NCBI GenBank assembly: GCA_965214695.1
Contig: OZ243967.1
Coordinates: forward strand, 3,697,292 to 3,761,291
DNA: 64,000 nucleotides
Source: JAPOXR01 sp965214695
GTDB lineage: Bacteria > Pseudomonadota > Alphaproteobacteria > Rhodobacterales > Rhodobacteraceae
Direction of reading: 5' to 3'
Positions 44,129 through 53,038 of this stretch are shown here, piece by piece (position 1 is the first letter of the stretch; the number at the start of each line of letters is the position of its first letter). Both the position numbers and the translations under genes were made by a program. A model generated the notes under the pieces. The model had not been told where the DNA came from. It made no database searches and saw only the letters and a program-made list of their open reading frames with translations.

Positions 44129-44148
44129 GGCCGAATTTCGTGTCGGCC
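44129..44148 (-). terminator. Weak hairpin behind clpA
   Basis: GGCCGA (44129-44134) and TCGGCC (44143-44148) form a 6-bp stem with an 8-nt loop just after the clpA stop. On the minus strand it is followed by TTGTATT, a poor U-rich tail. Confidence 0.35.
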
Positions 44149-44153
44149 CTGTG

Positions 44154-46481
44154 CTATCCGGCGGTGATCATCGGAACCTTTTGGTCGGAAATTCGCAATG
44201 CCTCCGGCCCCTCGAATTCCAGCTTGATCTTTCCCCGGGCAACCTGAACACGGACCAAGCCGCCATTCTTGAGTTTTCCGAACAGGATCTCGTCGGCAAG
44301 CTCGCGCTTGATGCTGTCCTGGATCAGTCTTTCGAGCGGGCGTGCCCCCATCGTCGAATCATATCCTTTCTCGGCCAGCCAGCGTGCCGCCTTCGGGGTC
44401 AGCTCGATATGGACGTTCCGGTCGAAGAGCTGTGCCTCGAGCCGGTGAACGAATTTCTCCACCACTTTGAGGATGGTGTCCTCGTCAAGCGGCCTGAAGC
44501 TGATGATGGCGTCGAGCCGGTTGCGGAACTCCGGCGAGAATTGCCGGTTGATCGCTTCGACATCCTCGCCATCCCGGCGGTCGCGACCGAAGCCGACCGC
44601 TGCCCGCGCCTGTTCCACGGCCCCGGCATTGGTGGTCATGATCAGCAATGCATTGCGAAAATCCACCGTCCGGCCGCTATGGTCAGTCAGCTTGCCGTGA
44701 TCCATCACCTGCAGCAGGATATTGGAGACATCGGCGTGGGCCTTCTCGATCTCGTCGAGCAACAGGACGCAGTGCGGATTCTCCTCGACGCCATCAGTCA
44801 GCATGCCGCCATGGTCGAACCCGACATAGCCTGGCGGCGCCCCGATCAGCCGCGACACCGAATGTTTTTCCATGAATTCGGACATGTCGAACCGGAGCAG
44901 CTTGACCCCCATCGATTCGGCCAGTTGTCGTGCCGATTCGGTCTTGCCGACACCGGTTGGTCCGGCAAACAGATAGGCGCCCACCGGCTTCTCGGTCTCG
45001 CGAAGCCCGGCCCGACTCATCTTGATCGCCGCCGAAATTGCCCGGATCGCCGGGTCTTGGCCGAACACCACCGATTTGAGATTGGTCTCCAAATCCTGCA
45101 GCATGTCGGCATCGGAGCGCGTCACGTGCCGGGACGGGATCCTGGCCATGGTGGCGACCACCTCCTCGACCTCGCGCTGCCGTATCGTCTTGCGTTTCCT
45201 GGAATCGGGAAGCAGGCGCTGTGCGGCGCCGGCCTCGTCGATGACGTCAATGGCCTTGTCGGGAAACCGTCGGTTGCTGATGTATTTCCCCGACAATTCG
45301 ACGGCTGACCGGATGGCTTCATCGGTGAACCTGATCCGATGATGGCGCTCGAACCGTGGCTTCAGCCCCCTGATGATCCTGATGGTCTCGTCATTGGTCG
45401 GTTCAGGAACATCGATCTTCTGGAAGCGCCGCGACAGCGCCCGGTCCTTTTCGAAATATTGCCTGAATTCCTTGTGGGTCGTCGATCCGATGCAGCGCAG
45501 CTTGCCGCCCTGTAGGCCGGGCTTCAGCAGGTTCGAGGCGTCCATCGAGCCACCGCTGGTGGCGCCGGCGCCGACCACTGTATGGATCTCGTCGATGAAC
45601 AGGATTGCCTCTGGCTGTTCCTCGAGTTCCTTGACCACCGATTTCAGCCGCTCCTCGAAATCGCCGCGATACCGCGTACCGGCCAGGACCTCGCCCATGT
45701 CCAGCGAGTAGATGACTGCCCTGGAGACCGCCTCCGGGGCCTCCCCCTCGACGATCCTTCTTGCCATTCCCTCGACGATGGCCGTCTTGCCAACGCCGGG
45801 GTCGCCTACCAGCAGCGGATTGTTCTTGTTGCGCCTGATCAGGATCTTGAAGCAGCGAAGCAACTCGTCCTTGCGGCCGATCAGTGGATCGACATCTCCG
45901 GCCCGGGCCTTCTCGTTCAGGTTGACACAGTATTTGTCCAGCGCCGATTCCGTCTGCCCATCATCGGATTGCTGGTTGTCGGTTCCGCCCTCCGCCTCCT
46001 CGGCCCCGACCACCGGCTTGGGATTCTGGAATTTGGGGTTCTTGGCGATGCCATGGGCAATGAAGTTGACGGCATCGAACCGGGTGATCCCGTGCACCCG
46101 CAACAACTGCACGGCGGTGCTCTTGCGTTCGCCGAAAATTGCCACCAGCACGTTGGCGCCGGTGATCTCCATGGATTTCCTGGAGGCGCGCACGTGTTCG
46201 GCTGCCCGCTGCAGCACCCTCTGGAAACCGGTTGTCGGCACAGCCGTCTTGACCGGCATGTCCTCGAAGGCCGGGTTGGTGGCCTGTTCGACATGCTTGC
46301 GGACATCGGATTTGAGCTTCTGCGTATCGACTCCGCAGGCGACCAGCACCCGCGCCGCCGACGGCTCGTCGATCAGGGCCAGCAACAGGTGATCAAGCGA
46401 TACGAATTCGTGCCGCTGCTCGAAGGCGATCGACATCGATTCATGGATCGCCTTTTCAAGTGTCGACGTAAAGCTTACCAA
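44154..46481 (-). CDS. clpA: ATP-dependent Clp protease ATP-binding subunit ClpA
   Basis: A 775-aa AAA+ unfoldase with the ClpA layout. The N-domain begins VSFTSTLEKAIHESMSIAFE, the first AAA+ module has Walker A GDPGVGKTA and IDEIHTVVGAG, the second has GPTGVGKTE and LLLDEIEKAH. The ClpP-docking loop reads AVGFG where the consensus is I-G-F/L. TTG at 46481 was chosen as the start: GAGGGA is 6 bp before it and the N-domain begins there. The frame continues upstream to 46646 without family sequence. ClpA is normally encoded beside its adaptor clpS; here gloB occupies that side and no clpS is seen in the window. Confidence 0.92.
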   Translation of the reverse strand: MVSFTSTLEKAIHESMSIAFEQRHEFVSLDHLLLALIDEPSAARVLVACGVDTQKLKSDVRKHVEQATNPAFEDMPVKTAVPTTGFQRVLQRAAEHVRASRKSMEITGANVLVAIFGERKSTAVQLLRVHGITRFDAVNFIAHGIAKNPKFQNPKPVVGAEEAEGGTDNQQSDDGQTESALDKYCVNLNEKARAGDVDPLIGRKDELLRCFKILIRRNKNNPLLVGDPGVGKTAIVEGMARRIVEGEAPEAVSRAVIYSLDMGEVLAGTRYRGDFEERLKSVVKELEEQPEAILFIDEIHTVVGAGATSGGSMDASNLLKPGLQGGKLRCIGSTTHKEFRQYFEKDRALSRRFQKIDVPEPTNDETIRIIRGLKPRFERHHRIRFTDEAIRSAVELSGKYISNRRFPDKAIDVIDEAGAAQRLLPDSRKRKTIRQREVEEVVATMARIPSRHVTRSDADMLQDLETNLKSVVFGQDPAIRAISAAIKMSRAGLRETEKPVGAYLFAGPTGVGKTESARQLAESMGVKLLRFDMSEFMEKHSVSRLIGAPPGYVGFDHGGMLTDGVEENPHCVLLLDEIEKAHADVSNILLQVMDHGKLTDHSGRTVDFRNALLIMTTNAGAVEQARAAVGFGRDRRDGEDVEAINRQFSPEFRNRLDAIISFRPLDEDTILKVVEKFVHRLEAQLFDRNVHIELTPKAARWLAEKGYDSTMGARPLERLIQDSIKRELADEILFGKLKNGGLVRVQVARGKIKLEFEGPEALRISDQKVPMITAG

Positions 46482-46599
46482 ATCATCCCTCGCGGTGCCG
46501 CCATGCCATTCGGCGACCTTGCACCTATAGTTGGCATTCAGGGCGCAGTTGACAAGCCCCAACCCGAAAATACCGGGGCGGAATGTGTCGGCACGCCGG

Positions 46600-47361
46600 T
46601 CAGAACCTGTCTTTTCGTTGCCGGATTTCGGCAAATGACTCTTCATCCGAGGCGTTCGGCATGCCGATCAGCGCCTTGACCTCGTCCAGGCCGGCCCGGA
46701 GAAACGGATTTGTTGCCAGTTCCACGGAAAGACGGGACGGCACGGTCGGACGCCCTTCCCGGCGGTCCTGCCGTATCGACTCTGCTCGCCTGACCAATTC
46801 CTCGTTGTCAGGCTCGACAGACAGCGCAAAGCGCACATTCGATTCGGTATATTCATGCCCGGAATAGATCATGGTCTCCGGGTTGAGCGCCCCAAGCTTA
46901 GACAGGCTTTTCCACATCATCTCGAAACTGCCTTCGAACACCCGTCCGCAACCCATGGCCATCAGCGAATCGGCGGTAAATGCCGCACCCGGCATCAAAT
47001 AGGCAATGTGGCCGACGGTGTGGCCCGATACGTCGATGATGTCGGCAGTCTCGCCGCAGACGGCAATCGAGTCGCCTTCGGCAACCTCCCGGTCCAGTGG
47101 CGGCAGGCGGTGGGCATCGGCGGCGGCGCCGGTCACGCTGGCACCATGCAGCCGGCGAAGTTCCTCGACGCCGTCAATGTGGTCGGAATGGTGGTGGGTG
47201 ATCAGGATCTGGTGAAGCATCCAGCCACGCTCCTCCAGCGCCCGGGCGATCGGCTTTGCCTCGGGCGCATCGACCAGGGCGGTCTCGCCTGAGGCACCGT
47301 TGTGCAGCAGGAAGGCATAATTGTCAGACAGGCAGGGTACGGTCACGATTTCCAGGGGCAT
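46600..47361 (-). CDS. gloB: Hydroxyacylglutathione hydrolase (glyoxalase II)
   Basis: A 253-aa metallo-beta-lactamase-fold enzyme with the binuclear metal motif THHHSDHIDG, the second histidine in SGHTVGHI, and DSLMAMGCGRVFEGSFEMMW, a stretch typical of glyoxalase II. It hydrolyses S-lactoylglutathione to lactate and glutathione in methylglyoxal detoxification. It stands 118 bp before clpA on the same strand and is divergent from a methyltransferase gene, with 65 bp between starts. That divergent pairing is common in alphaproteobacteria. Confidence 0.93.
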   Translation of the reverse strand: MPLEIVTVPCLSDNYAFLLHNGASGETALVDAPEAKPIARALEERGWMLHQILITHHHSDHIDGVEELRRLHGASVTGAAADAHRLPPLDREVAEGDSIAVCGETADIIDVSGHTVGHIAYLMPGAAFTADSLMAMGCGRVFEGSFEMMWKSLSKLGALNPETMIYSGHEYTESNVRFALSVEPDNEELVRRAESIRQDRREGRPTVPSRLSVELATNPFLRAGLDEVKALIGMPNASDEESFAEIRQRKDRF

Positions 47362-47426
47362 GAGGCTACTCTCTCCAGTGAATTTGTCCTATCAGTCGAA
47401 TGTCCGACATTGGCGGGAATGTTGCA

Positions 47427-48191
47427 ATGCATCTTGATGCCGAGGCGTTGAAGAAATTCTACCTGGACACCGGATTGGGCAGACTGGCAACACAGGTTCT
47501 GTCATCCCGGGTGGCGGAATTCTGGCCATCCGTCGCCGGCGATGCCGTCGCCGGCTTCGGTTTTGCCTCGCCGCTCCTCGAATTCCTGCGACCCTCGGCG
47601 GTGCGGGCGATAGACCTGATGCCGCGCCAGCAGGGCGTCATGGCCTGGCCAGGAGTCGGTACCTCCTCGGCAGTGCTCATCGACGAGACCTCCTGGCCGC
47701 TACCCACCGGATTCTGCGAACGGATCCTGGTGTTGCATGGGCTGGAGACCAGCGACAACCCATCCGGGCTGCTCGACGAGTGCTGGCGGGTGCTGGCCCC
47801 GGAGGGCAGGGTGTTGTTCATCGTGCCCAACCGCGCCGGGTTGTGGGCCCGCCGCGACCGCACGCCCTTCGGGTTCGGCCGTCCCTATTCGACGGGTCAG
47901 TTGGAGAACCAGCTGACCCGGCACCGCTTCGGTCCGGTTCGTCATGCCGCCGCCCTGTTCATTCCTCCGAGCGAACGGCGCTTCGTGGCCAGGACCTGCC
48001 CGGCCTGGGAACGCATTGGTCGGCGCATGCCGATGGGGGTGGCCGGCGGCGTGCTGCTGTTCGAGGCAACCAAGCGGCAATTCCAGCCGCATCGCACCGG
48101 CCTTTCGGAGATGGTATCGAGCCGACTGAAGGCACTCGAGGGGATGGCGGTACCCGGCCCGGAACCGGTATCGGGGCGCGGTGGGGCGTAG
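47427..48191 (+). CDS. SAM-dependent methyltransferase (class I fold)
   Basis: A 254-aa protein that opens MHLDAEALKKFYLDTGLGRL, the usual beginning of the small methyltransferases encoded opposite gloB in alphaproteobacteria. The SAM-binding part is weakly conserved (AVAGFGFASPLLEFL in place of a GxGxG loop), and the post-I region is ILVLHGLETSDNPSGLL followed by ECWRVLAPEGRVLFIVPNR, the methyltransferase strand-4/5 pattern. I chose ATG 47427 over ATG 47400 because of the family start. The tail of about 40 residues is Pro/Gly-rich. The substrate is unknown. Confidence 0.82.
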   Translation: MHLDAEALKKFYLDTGLGRLATQVLSSRVAEFWPSVAGDAVAGFGFASPLLEFLRPSAVRAIDLMPRQQGVMAWPGVGTSSAVLIDETSWPLPTGFCERILVLHGLETSDNPSGLLDECWRVLAPEGRVLFIVPNRAGLWARRDRTPFGFGRPYSTGQLENQLTRHRFGPVRHAAALFIPPSERRFVARTCPAWERIGRRMPMGVAGGVLLFEATKRQFQPHRTGLSEMVSSRLKALEGMAVPGPEPVSGRGGA

Positions 48192-48765
48192 TTTCCGCCG
48201 CGCCGCCATTCCTCCCGGCAGGAATCACCATCCATCGGCCCAATTGGTGGACCGGCGGCCATGCCGGCCGGCCGTGGTTCGCTCGAGTTCCGGAAGGGCA
48301 GGCAGTTCAGTTGCCAGGCAGGTCGGGCTGACGAGTTTCCGGTCGGTCAAGACTCCGATGCATTCACGTATTGCAACAGAGAGTAAGTAATACTGGTCAG
48401 AGCAGTTGACAAACCGTGCTCTGGATATATTGTGCAGGGCCAATGAGACGGCAAAAGCCGCATGTCCAGAGCTTTGAAGTACAGGCATCATGGCAGGGAA
48501 TTCGCAGTCAGCCGCCGCATCACCGGCGATTAGAGCCGCGCTGGAAGGCGGCTCGCTGGGTGTGACGTGACATTCGTCATTCCCGTTGCGCGCGTTCACG
48601 ATCTCAGCAGGTCAACAGGTGCGAACAGCCGGCGCAGCTGCAGTTGGGGGAAACTCATCCGCCGCGTAAGAATTTGAGCCCGCCGATGACGCCCCATGAT
48701 TTCAAGGCGTCACCCAGCCAGCATGACCACGATAAGAATCGGGCAGTGTTGCGTTGGATGTTGAT
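48192..48765. other. Long upstream region of the haloperoxidase-like gene
   Basis: About 570 bp with no supported gene. Base composition is less GC-rich around 48340-48450 than in the flanks. A promoter-like pair lies at 48406-48433. A 26-codon frame starts at ATG 48490 but has no ribosome binding site. Confidence 0.4.
48406..48433 (+). promoter_or_regulatory. Sigma-70-type promoter candidate
   Basis: TTGACA (48406-48411) and TATTGT (48428-48433) with a 16-bp spacer, in an AT-richer patch. If used it would give a leader of about 325 nt before the haloperoxidase-like gene. Confidence 0.35.
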
Positions 48766-50223
48766 ATGAAGTCGAGCACACGCATGCCTGCCTTTGGAGT
48801 GCCGGGTGGCGGCGTGGGTCCCGCGGGCAGGTCGAACCAGACCCGGAGACAGTTCCTGGGGTCTCTGGGGTCAACCACGTTTTCGATTTCTCTTGCCGGA
48901 ACCACCACCTCGTTCGCTGCTCCGATTGGTGGCGGGTCGTCCTATCTGGGCCAGATTCTGGAGCCAGGAAGTGACAATGTCGTCTTCTACTGGGTTGATG
49001 CGGCCCTGCAGCAAATTCGGGATCACCGGGAGCCGCCACCTCGGTCAGCCTACATACTCGGGTTGGTCGCGGCGACCGGATTTCTGGCTGCGAATGGGGT
49101 GGAAAGAGCCTATGGCGAACCGTACGGAATCGGCGACGGACCGCCATCGGCAGATCCGGAGGTCGCATATGGCGTGGCATTCTCGATGGCTGCCGAGGAG
49201 GCATTCCAGCAACCCTTCTTCCGTGAACGCAATGCCTTTCTGAAACTGTTTCCGGATGGAGAGGCCAAGTCATTGGGAGTCCAGTGGGGCCGGACGGTCG
49301 GCCGCATGGTGCTCGACCAGAGAACCGATGACGGCTCGGAGCCAAGCGAAGTCAACTACTATCTCGGTCGATATGTGCGGCGCCAGGACGTGTTACAGTG
49401 GAGTCCGACTGCCCCGTATTACGGGGCCTCTCCCGGTCCTGCCTTTCCGTCCTTTGGACGTTGCCTGTTTCCCGGGCACGGGCAAATCACGCCGTGGACA
49501 ATGACCAACGGTTCGCAGTTTCGTGTCACCGGTTTTCACGATCCCGGGAGTCCAGAATTCGCGGAGGAGTTCAACACGGTCCGCCGGCTTGGTGGCATGG
49601 ACAGCACGACACGTACGGTTGACGAGTCCGAGATTGCCCTGTTCTGGGAAGACGGGCCGTGGGGCATAACCAATCCAGGCCACTTCCTCTATATCGCGAT
49701 TCAGCTTCTGCAGGATCGCGGTCTCAGCTTCATTGAACTTGCACGAGCCGTTGCCCTGGTCGGAATGACCCAGTGCGATGCATCGATCTGCTCATGGGAC
49801 AACAAGTATCTCCACGATATCCTTCGCCCTGAAACCGCGATTCGCGACCGCGCGGCCCTGTTCGATAATCCCGACCCGCGCGTTGAACCTGAAAACGGTT
49901 GGCACAGTTACATTCCAACGCCGGAATTTCCTGCCTACACCTCTGGCCACGCCACGTTCGGAGCGGCCGCTGCAGAAATGATCGCACTGTTTCTGGGGCA
50001 GGACGACATCGCTTTCTCCGGGCGGGCACCCGACTACGTGCTTTGGCCTCAACTGCAAGGTGTCAGGCGCCATTGGACGAGTCTCAGCCACATGGCCGAG
50101 GAGAATGCAATGAGCCGGCTCTATGGCGGCGTACACTGGGCAATCGACAATGACCGGGGATTGGTGACTGGAAGGGAGATTGCCCGCCAGGCATTCCTCT
50201 CATCCTTTCCGAAACGTGCCTGA
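48766..50223 (+). CDS. Vanadium-dependent haloperoxidase / PAP2-family protein, Tat-exported
   Basis: A 485-aa protein of the vanadium haloperoxidase-acid phosphatase superfamily. The three vanadate/phosphate-binding blocks are present: K347-x6-R354-P in NKYLHDILRPETAI, S393-G394-H395 in YTSGHATF, where Pro-Ser-Gly-His is usual, and S450-R451-x5-H457 in SRLYGGVHW. A twin-arginine signal (QTRRQFLGSLGSTTFSI) sits near residue 27, so the enzyme is exported folded, which suits cofactor loading. It may oxidise halides with H2O2 or act as a phosphatase; sequence cannot decide. The start ATG 48766 is preferred to TTG 48754. A beta-barrel protein gene follows after 4 bp. Confidence 0.87.
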   Translation: MKSSTRMPAFGVPGGGVGPAGRSNQTRRQFLGSLGSTTFSISLAGTTTSFAAPIGGGSSYLGQILEPGSDNVVFYWVDAALQQIRDHREPPPRSAYILGLVAATGFLAANGVERAYGEPYGIGDGPPSADPEVAYGVAFSMAAEEAFQQPFFRERNAFLKLFPDGEAKSLGVQWGRTVGRMVLDQRTDDGSEPSEVNYYLGRYVRRQDVLQWSPTAPYYGASPGPAFPSFGRCLFPGHGQITPWTMTNGSQFRVTGFHDPGSPEFAEEFNTVRRLGGMDSTTRTVDESEIALFWEDGPWGITNPGHFLYIAIQLLQDRGLSFIELARAVALVGMTQCDASICSWDNKYLHDILRPETAIRDRAALFDNPDPRVEPENGWHSYIPTPEFPAYTSGHATFGAAAAEMIALFLGQDDIAFSGRAPDYVLWPQLQGVRRHWTSLSHMAEENAMSRLYGGVHWAIDNDRGLVTGREIARQAFLSSFPKRA

Positions 50224-50227
50224 CCTC

Positions 50228-51265
50228 ATGATTTGGTCAACGCATGTGCAACCTGCTCTCCTTGCTGCCTTGATGGCTGCCGGTCTGGTAGATGCGCCCA
50301 TGGCGGATGCGCAGTCCAGCGCGCCGAACACCGGATTCATGTCCATTTTCGATGCGCCACTGGCAACGGAGTTGGGTGATTTGACATTGGCCCTGACCGG
50401 ATCTCTGGAGGCCCGGATGACGTCGGGCTCCGAAGACGAGAATGCCGACGGAACTGACGCGATCGGCGACATTCGCGTGACTGCCAGGACCCAGCTTCCC
50501 AACCGATTGCGGGTCGAGGCGAGCTACTCGGGCAAATACGTGACGAACCTGTATTTGAGTCCTGACCCGGACAGGAAATACTCCGATGAACTGGCAGTGT
50601 CGGTTGGAGGCGTCTGGGGGCGGGTCCTGGTTGGCAATGTTTCGGGAACGGTCCGCGAGCAGACCCGCCGGCACCGCGGATACGGCGCTGCCGACCTGGC
50701 ATTTGACGACTTTCTTGGGGAACTCACCGAACGCAGTGCAGGTTATGTCGGCAGGTTCGGACCCTGGATGGCAAGCGCCGTGGTTGACGATGACAGCAAT
50801 ATTGATGTGGGGGCAGTGTACCAGCGGCCACTTGGCAAAAAGGACTATCGCCTTGCAATGCGCGTCAGCCAGGGACGCTTTCCGATCGAAGATAAATCGG
50901 CCAGCTATTCCACCCTGGGGGTCGGTATGGTTGGTGAGGTCATCTACGGAAGCACGTCATTTGACGTCGGGTTGGGTCATGAGCGTTTTTCCTCGCCACA
51001 GCTCGAAGCCGCCACACGATGGTATGTTTCAACCGGGATTCGCAGAAAGATTACCGTGTTCGGGCTGTCTGTCGACGGTCACTACGGCGAAATTGAAGGA
51101 CAGAGGGAAGCATCGGCCGCGCTTGGACTTCAATACGATCTGGCGCGCGGCGCCTCTGTAAACTTCGGGCTCAACCACGAGGAGGCAAGGGTTGCCGTCG
51201 AAGGCATGCAGTTGCTCGATTCCAGCAGCACGGCTGCGGTTGTGTCATTCGTTTACAATTTCTGA
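50228..51265 (+). CDS. Outer-membrane beta-barrel (porin-like) protein
   Basis: A 345-aa exported protein. The signal peptide covers about residues 1-29 (VQPALLAALMAAGLVDAPMA, then DAQ). The mature part alternates polar and hydrophobic residues (LRVEASYSGKYVTNLYLSPD, AASAALGLQYD-like stretch REASAALGLQYDLARGASVN) and ends VVSFVYNF; a terminal Phe is the usual Bam recognition mark. It resembles general Gram-negative porins rather than TonB receptors. The start lies 4 bp after the haloperoxidase-family gene, so the two are one operon. A channel for halide, H2O2 or product movement is an obvious but unproven idea. GTG 50216 is an alternative start. Confidence 0.78.
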   Translation: MIWSTHVQPALLAALMAAGLVDAPMADAQSSAPNTGFMSIFDAPLATELGDLTLALTGSLEARMTSGSEDENADGTDAIGDIRVTARTQLPNRLRVEASYSGKYVTNLYLSPDPDRKYSDELAVSVGGVWGRVLVGNVSGTVREQTRRHRGYGAADLAFDDFLGELTERSAGYVGRFGPWMASAVVDDDSNIDVGAVYQRPLGKKDYRLAMRVSQGRFPIEDKSASYSTLGVGMVGEVIYGSTSFDVGLGHERFSSPQLEAATRWYVSTGIRRKITVFGLSVDGHYGEIEGQREASAALGLQYDLARGASVNFGLNHEEARVAVEGMQLLDSSSTAAVVSFVYNF

Positions 51266-51520
51266 TTTGTCTGTGGCGCGGGTGATTTGCCCGAGGTCGA
51301 AGACCTGCTTGTCATGCTCGCAATCTGGCCCGGCACTGGTGTAATGCGGAACATCTGCTGGCAGGCAGACTCGTGAACCGCGAACAGGAATGGGGGGCAG
51401 GCAGGACCCGGCGACGGGCGCAACCCGCCTCTGCGGACACGATCTCCGCGAGACCGTGCCGCATGCCGGTCGTTGTCCGGCTTGATTGGTTTGCGGTGGT
51501 CCAGATGGAAGGGAAAAAGG

Positions 51521-51811
51521 ATGGAAATGGAAAGGCTGGAAGTCGAATTCATACCTGAACAAATCGAGGCATTCGAGGCTTTCCGGCAGGCGGCCAACCT
51601 GAATAGTCCGGATGAACTGTCGCTTGCCAATGTCGTCGAGTTGCTGGCAGTTGTTGCATTTCACGAGCTGTCAGCCGCAATGATCGCCTCGACCCCGGAG
51701 ATACAGGAACGACTCGACGAGCAAATCGAGAAGGGGGAGTTGCCCGGAGAAGGAACAGAATTGCTGACCTTCGACATGCTCGTGAAGTATTTTGCCGGCG
51801 ACGGCACATGA
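51521..51811 (+). CDS. Small acidic helical protein of unknown function
   Basis: A 96-aa protein, start ATG 51521 behind AAGGGAAAAAGG; ATG 51527 is a second choice. The sequence is acidic and helical (IPEQIEAFEAFRQAANLNSP, LANVVELLAVVAFHELSAAM, EIQERLDEQIEKGELPGEG). No signal peptide, membrane helix or known motif is visible. It follows the porin-like gene by 255 bp in the same direction and may or may not belong with it. Good ribosome binding site and residue composition favour a real gene. Confidence 0.55.
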   Translation: MEMERLEVEFIPEQIEAFEAFRQAANLNSPDELSLANVVELLAVVAFHELSAAMIASTPEIQERLDEQIEKGELPGEGTELLTFDMLVKYFAGDGT

Positions 51812-52477
51812 CCCCGCGACGACTTTGGCGGAGGCCTTGTCTTCACCCACGGCGCATTTCGGGCCCTTGTCGAAACCACCCTCTGCATCACGACCCGAGC
51901 ACGGTCATGAGTCCAGGGTCATCATCGGTACAGACGCTGCACTGGCAATTGTGATCGCGCCGGAGCAACCGGGGATTTGCATCGGGATGCCGGCGGCCTG
52001 CGTAAACGCACGGCGCGTCTTGATGGGCATCGGGCGCTTCACCTCCGCAAGCGGCGGCGAATGACAGCCAGCCGATACGGAGCCGTATAATCGGCTGACG
52101 CTTTACCTCCGGTAGCAGTCAACGACATCCGGTCGTTGGGGCGCCGAATGACGTCCGGACGGACCCGCAGGCGTGCTGATTGTTCGGCGAGCGGATGGAC
52201 GGGGCCTGGACTCGTCGCCAACCCGATAGGTTTGCGCGCGAAACCCGATGTGGGTGCCGGACCGTCACGAGTCGGAGAGGGCCATTGCCGGGTCAGCCCC
52301 GACCAGGCAATGTCACTGTGCGGAACCAGCATCGCGGCTGACCACCCGATTCGCCTGATTGCCTGCCTTGCGGAGCCGACCACCGCTTGATAAATGCGGT
52401 CGGATTGACTAGGTGGCCAACGGTCGGCGCCCACGCGCCACCTGTCCATCAATGCCGGAAATTTCGAGGGGCTTCAC
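51812..52477. other. Upstream region of the ATP synthase operon
   Basis: About 665 bp without a supported gene. It contains a strong hairpin at 52069-52097. A weak promoter-like pair, TTGATA and CTAGGT, lies around 52387-52416, about 60-90 bp before atpH. Frames open on both strands here carry no recognised features. Confidence 0.4.
52069..52097. repeat. Bulged hairpin upstream of the atp operon
   Basis: CAGCCG-ATACGG (52069-52080) can pair with CCGTAT (52083-52088) and CGGCTG (52092-52097), leaving a 2-nt loop and a 3-nt bulge (AAT). Alternatively CAGCCGAT pairs fully with ATCGGCTG over an open 13-nt loop. It lies about 380 bp before atpH and may end upstream transcription or fold in a leader RNA. 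Confidence 0.45.
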
Positions 52478-53038
52478 TTGACAGACAGTGTTTCGATTTC
52501 GACCGGGATTGCGGGACGATATGCAACGGCTCTCTTCGAATTGTCGCGTGAAGCGGGCTCCCTCGACCGGTTGGAGGGTGATGTGTCTGATCTTCGGGCG
52601 GCGCTCGAAGGCAGTGACGATCTGCGATCGCTGATCACCAGCCCGGTTTATTCGCGGGAGGAAATGGCGTCGGCCATCACCGCCGTGGCCGAACGGATGG
52701 GGCTGGACAGGCTGGTGACCAACACCTTGGCAATCATGGCATCGAAACGGCGACTGTTTGCCCTGCCGCTGTTGCTGGACAGGGTGGACGCGCTGCTGGA
52801 CGAGCATAATGGCATCGTTTCGGTCGAAGTGATGTCAGCCGAGGAAATCGGCAAGGACGAGATGGCGGCCCTGGCGACCATGCTCCAGGACAGGCTGAAC
52901 AAGGCAATCAGGGTTGATGTGACCGTGGACAGCAGCCTGATAGGCGGCCTCTCGGTGAAGATTGGGTCCCGGCTGGTCGATGCATCGATCAGAACCAGGC
53001 TGGCCAAGCTGAAAAACGCAATGCAAGAGGTCGGATAG
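52478..53038 (+). CDS. atpH: ATP synthase F1 subunit delta
   Basis: A 186-aa delta subunit. Landmarks are the N-terminal GIAGRYATALFELSREAGSL and the C-terminal IRVDVTVDSSLIGGLSVKIG with the final RLAKLKNAMQEVG. It connects F1 to the peripheral stalk. The start is TTG at 52478, behind GAGGGG. First gene of atpHAGDC, with F0 genes elsewhere, the normal alphaproteobacterial split. Its stop touches the ATG of atpA. Confidence 0.95.
   Translation: MTDSVSISTGIAGRYATALFELSREAGSLDRLEGDVSDLRAALEGSDDLRSLITSPVYSREEMASAITAVAERMGLDRLVTNTLAIMASKRRLFALPLLLDRVDALLDEHNGIVSVEVMSAEEIGKDEMAALATMLQDRLNKAIRVDVTVDSSLIGGLSVKIGSRLVDASIRTRLAKLKNAMQEVG

Noticed and set aside
45582..46679. A 365-codon open frame on the plus strand
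   Set aside because: Antisense to clpA; no domain or ribosome binding site.
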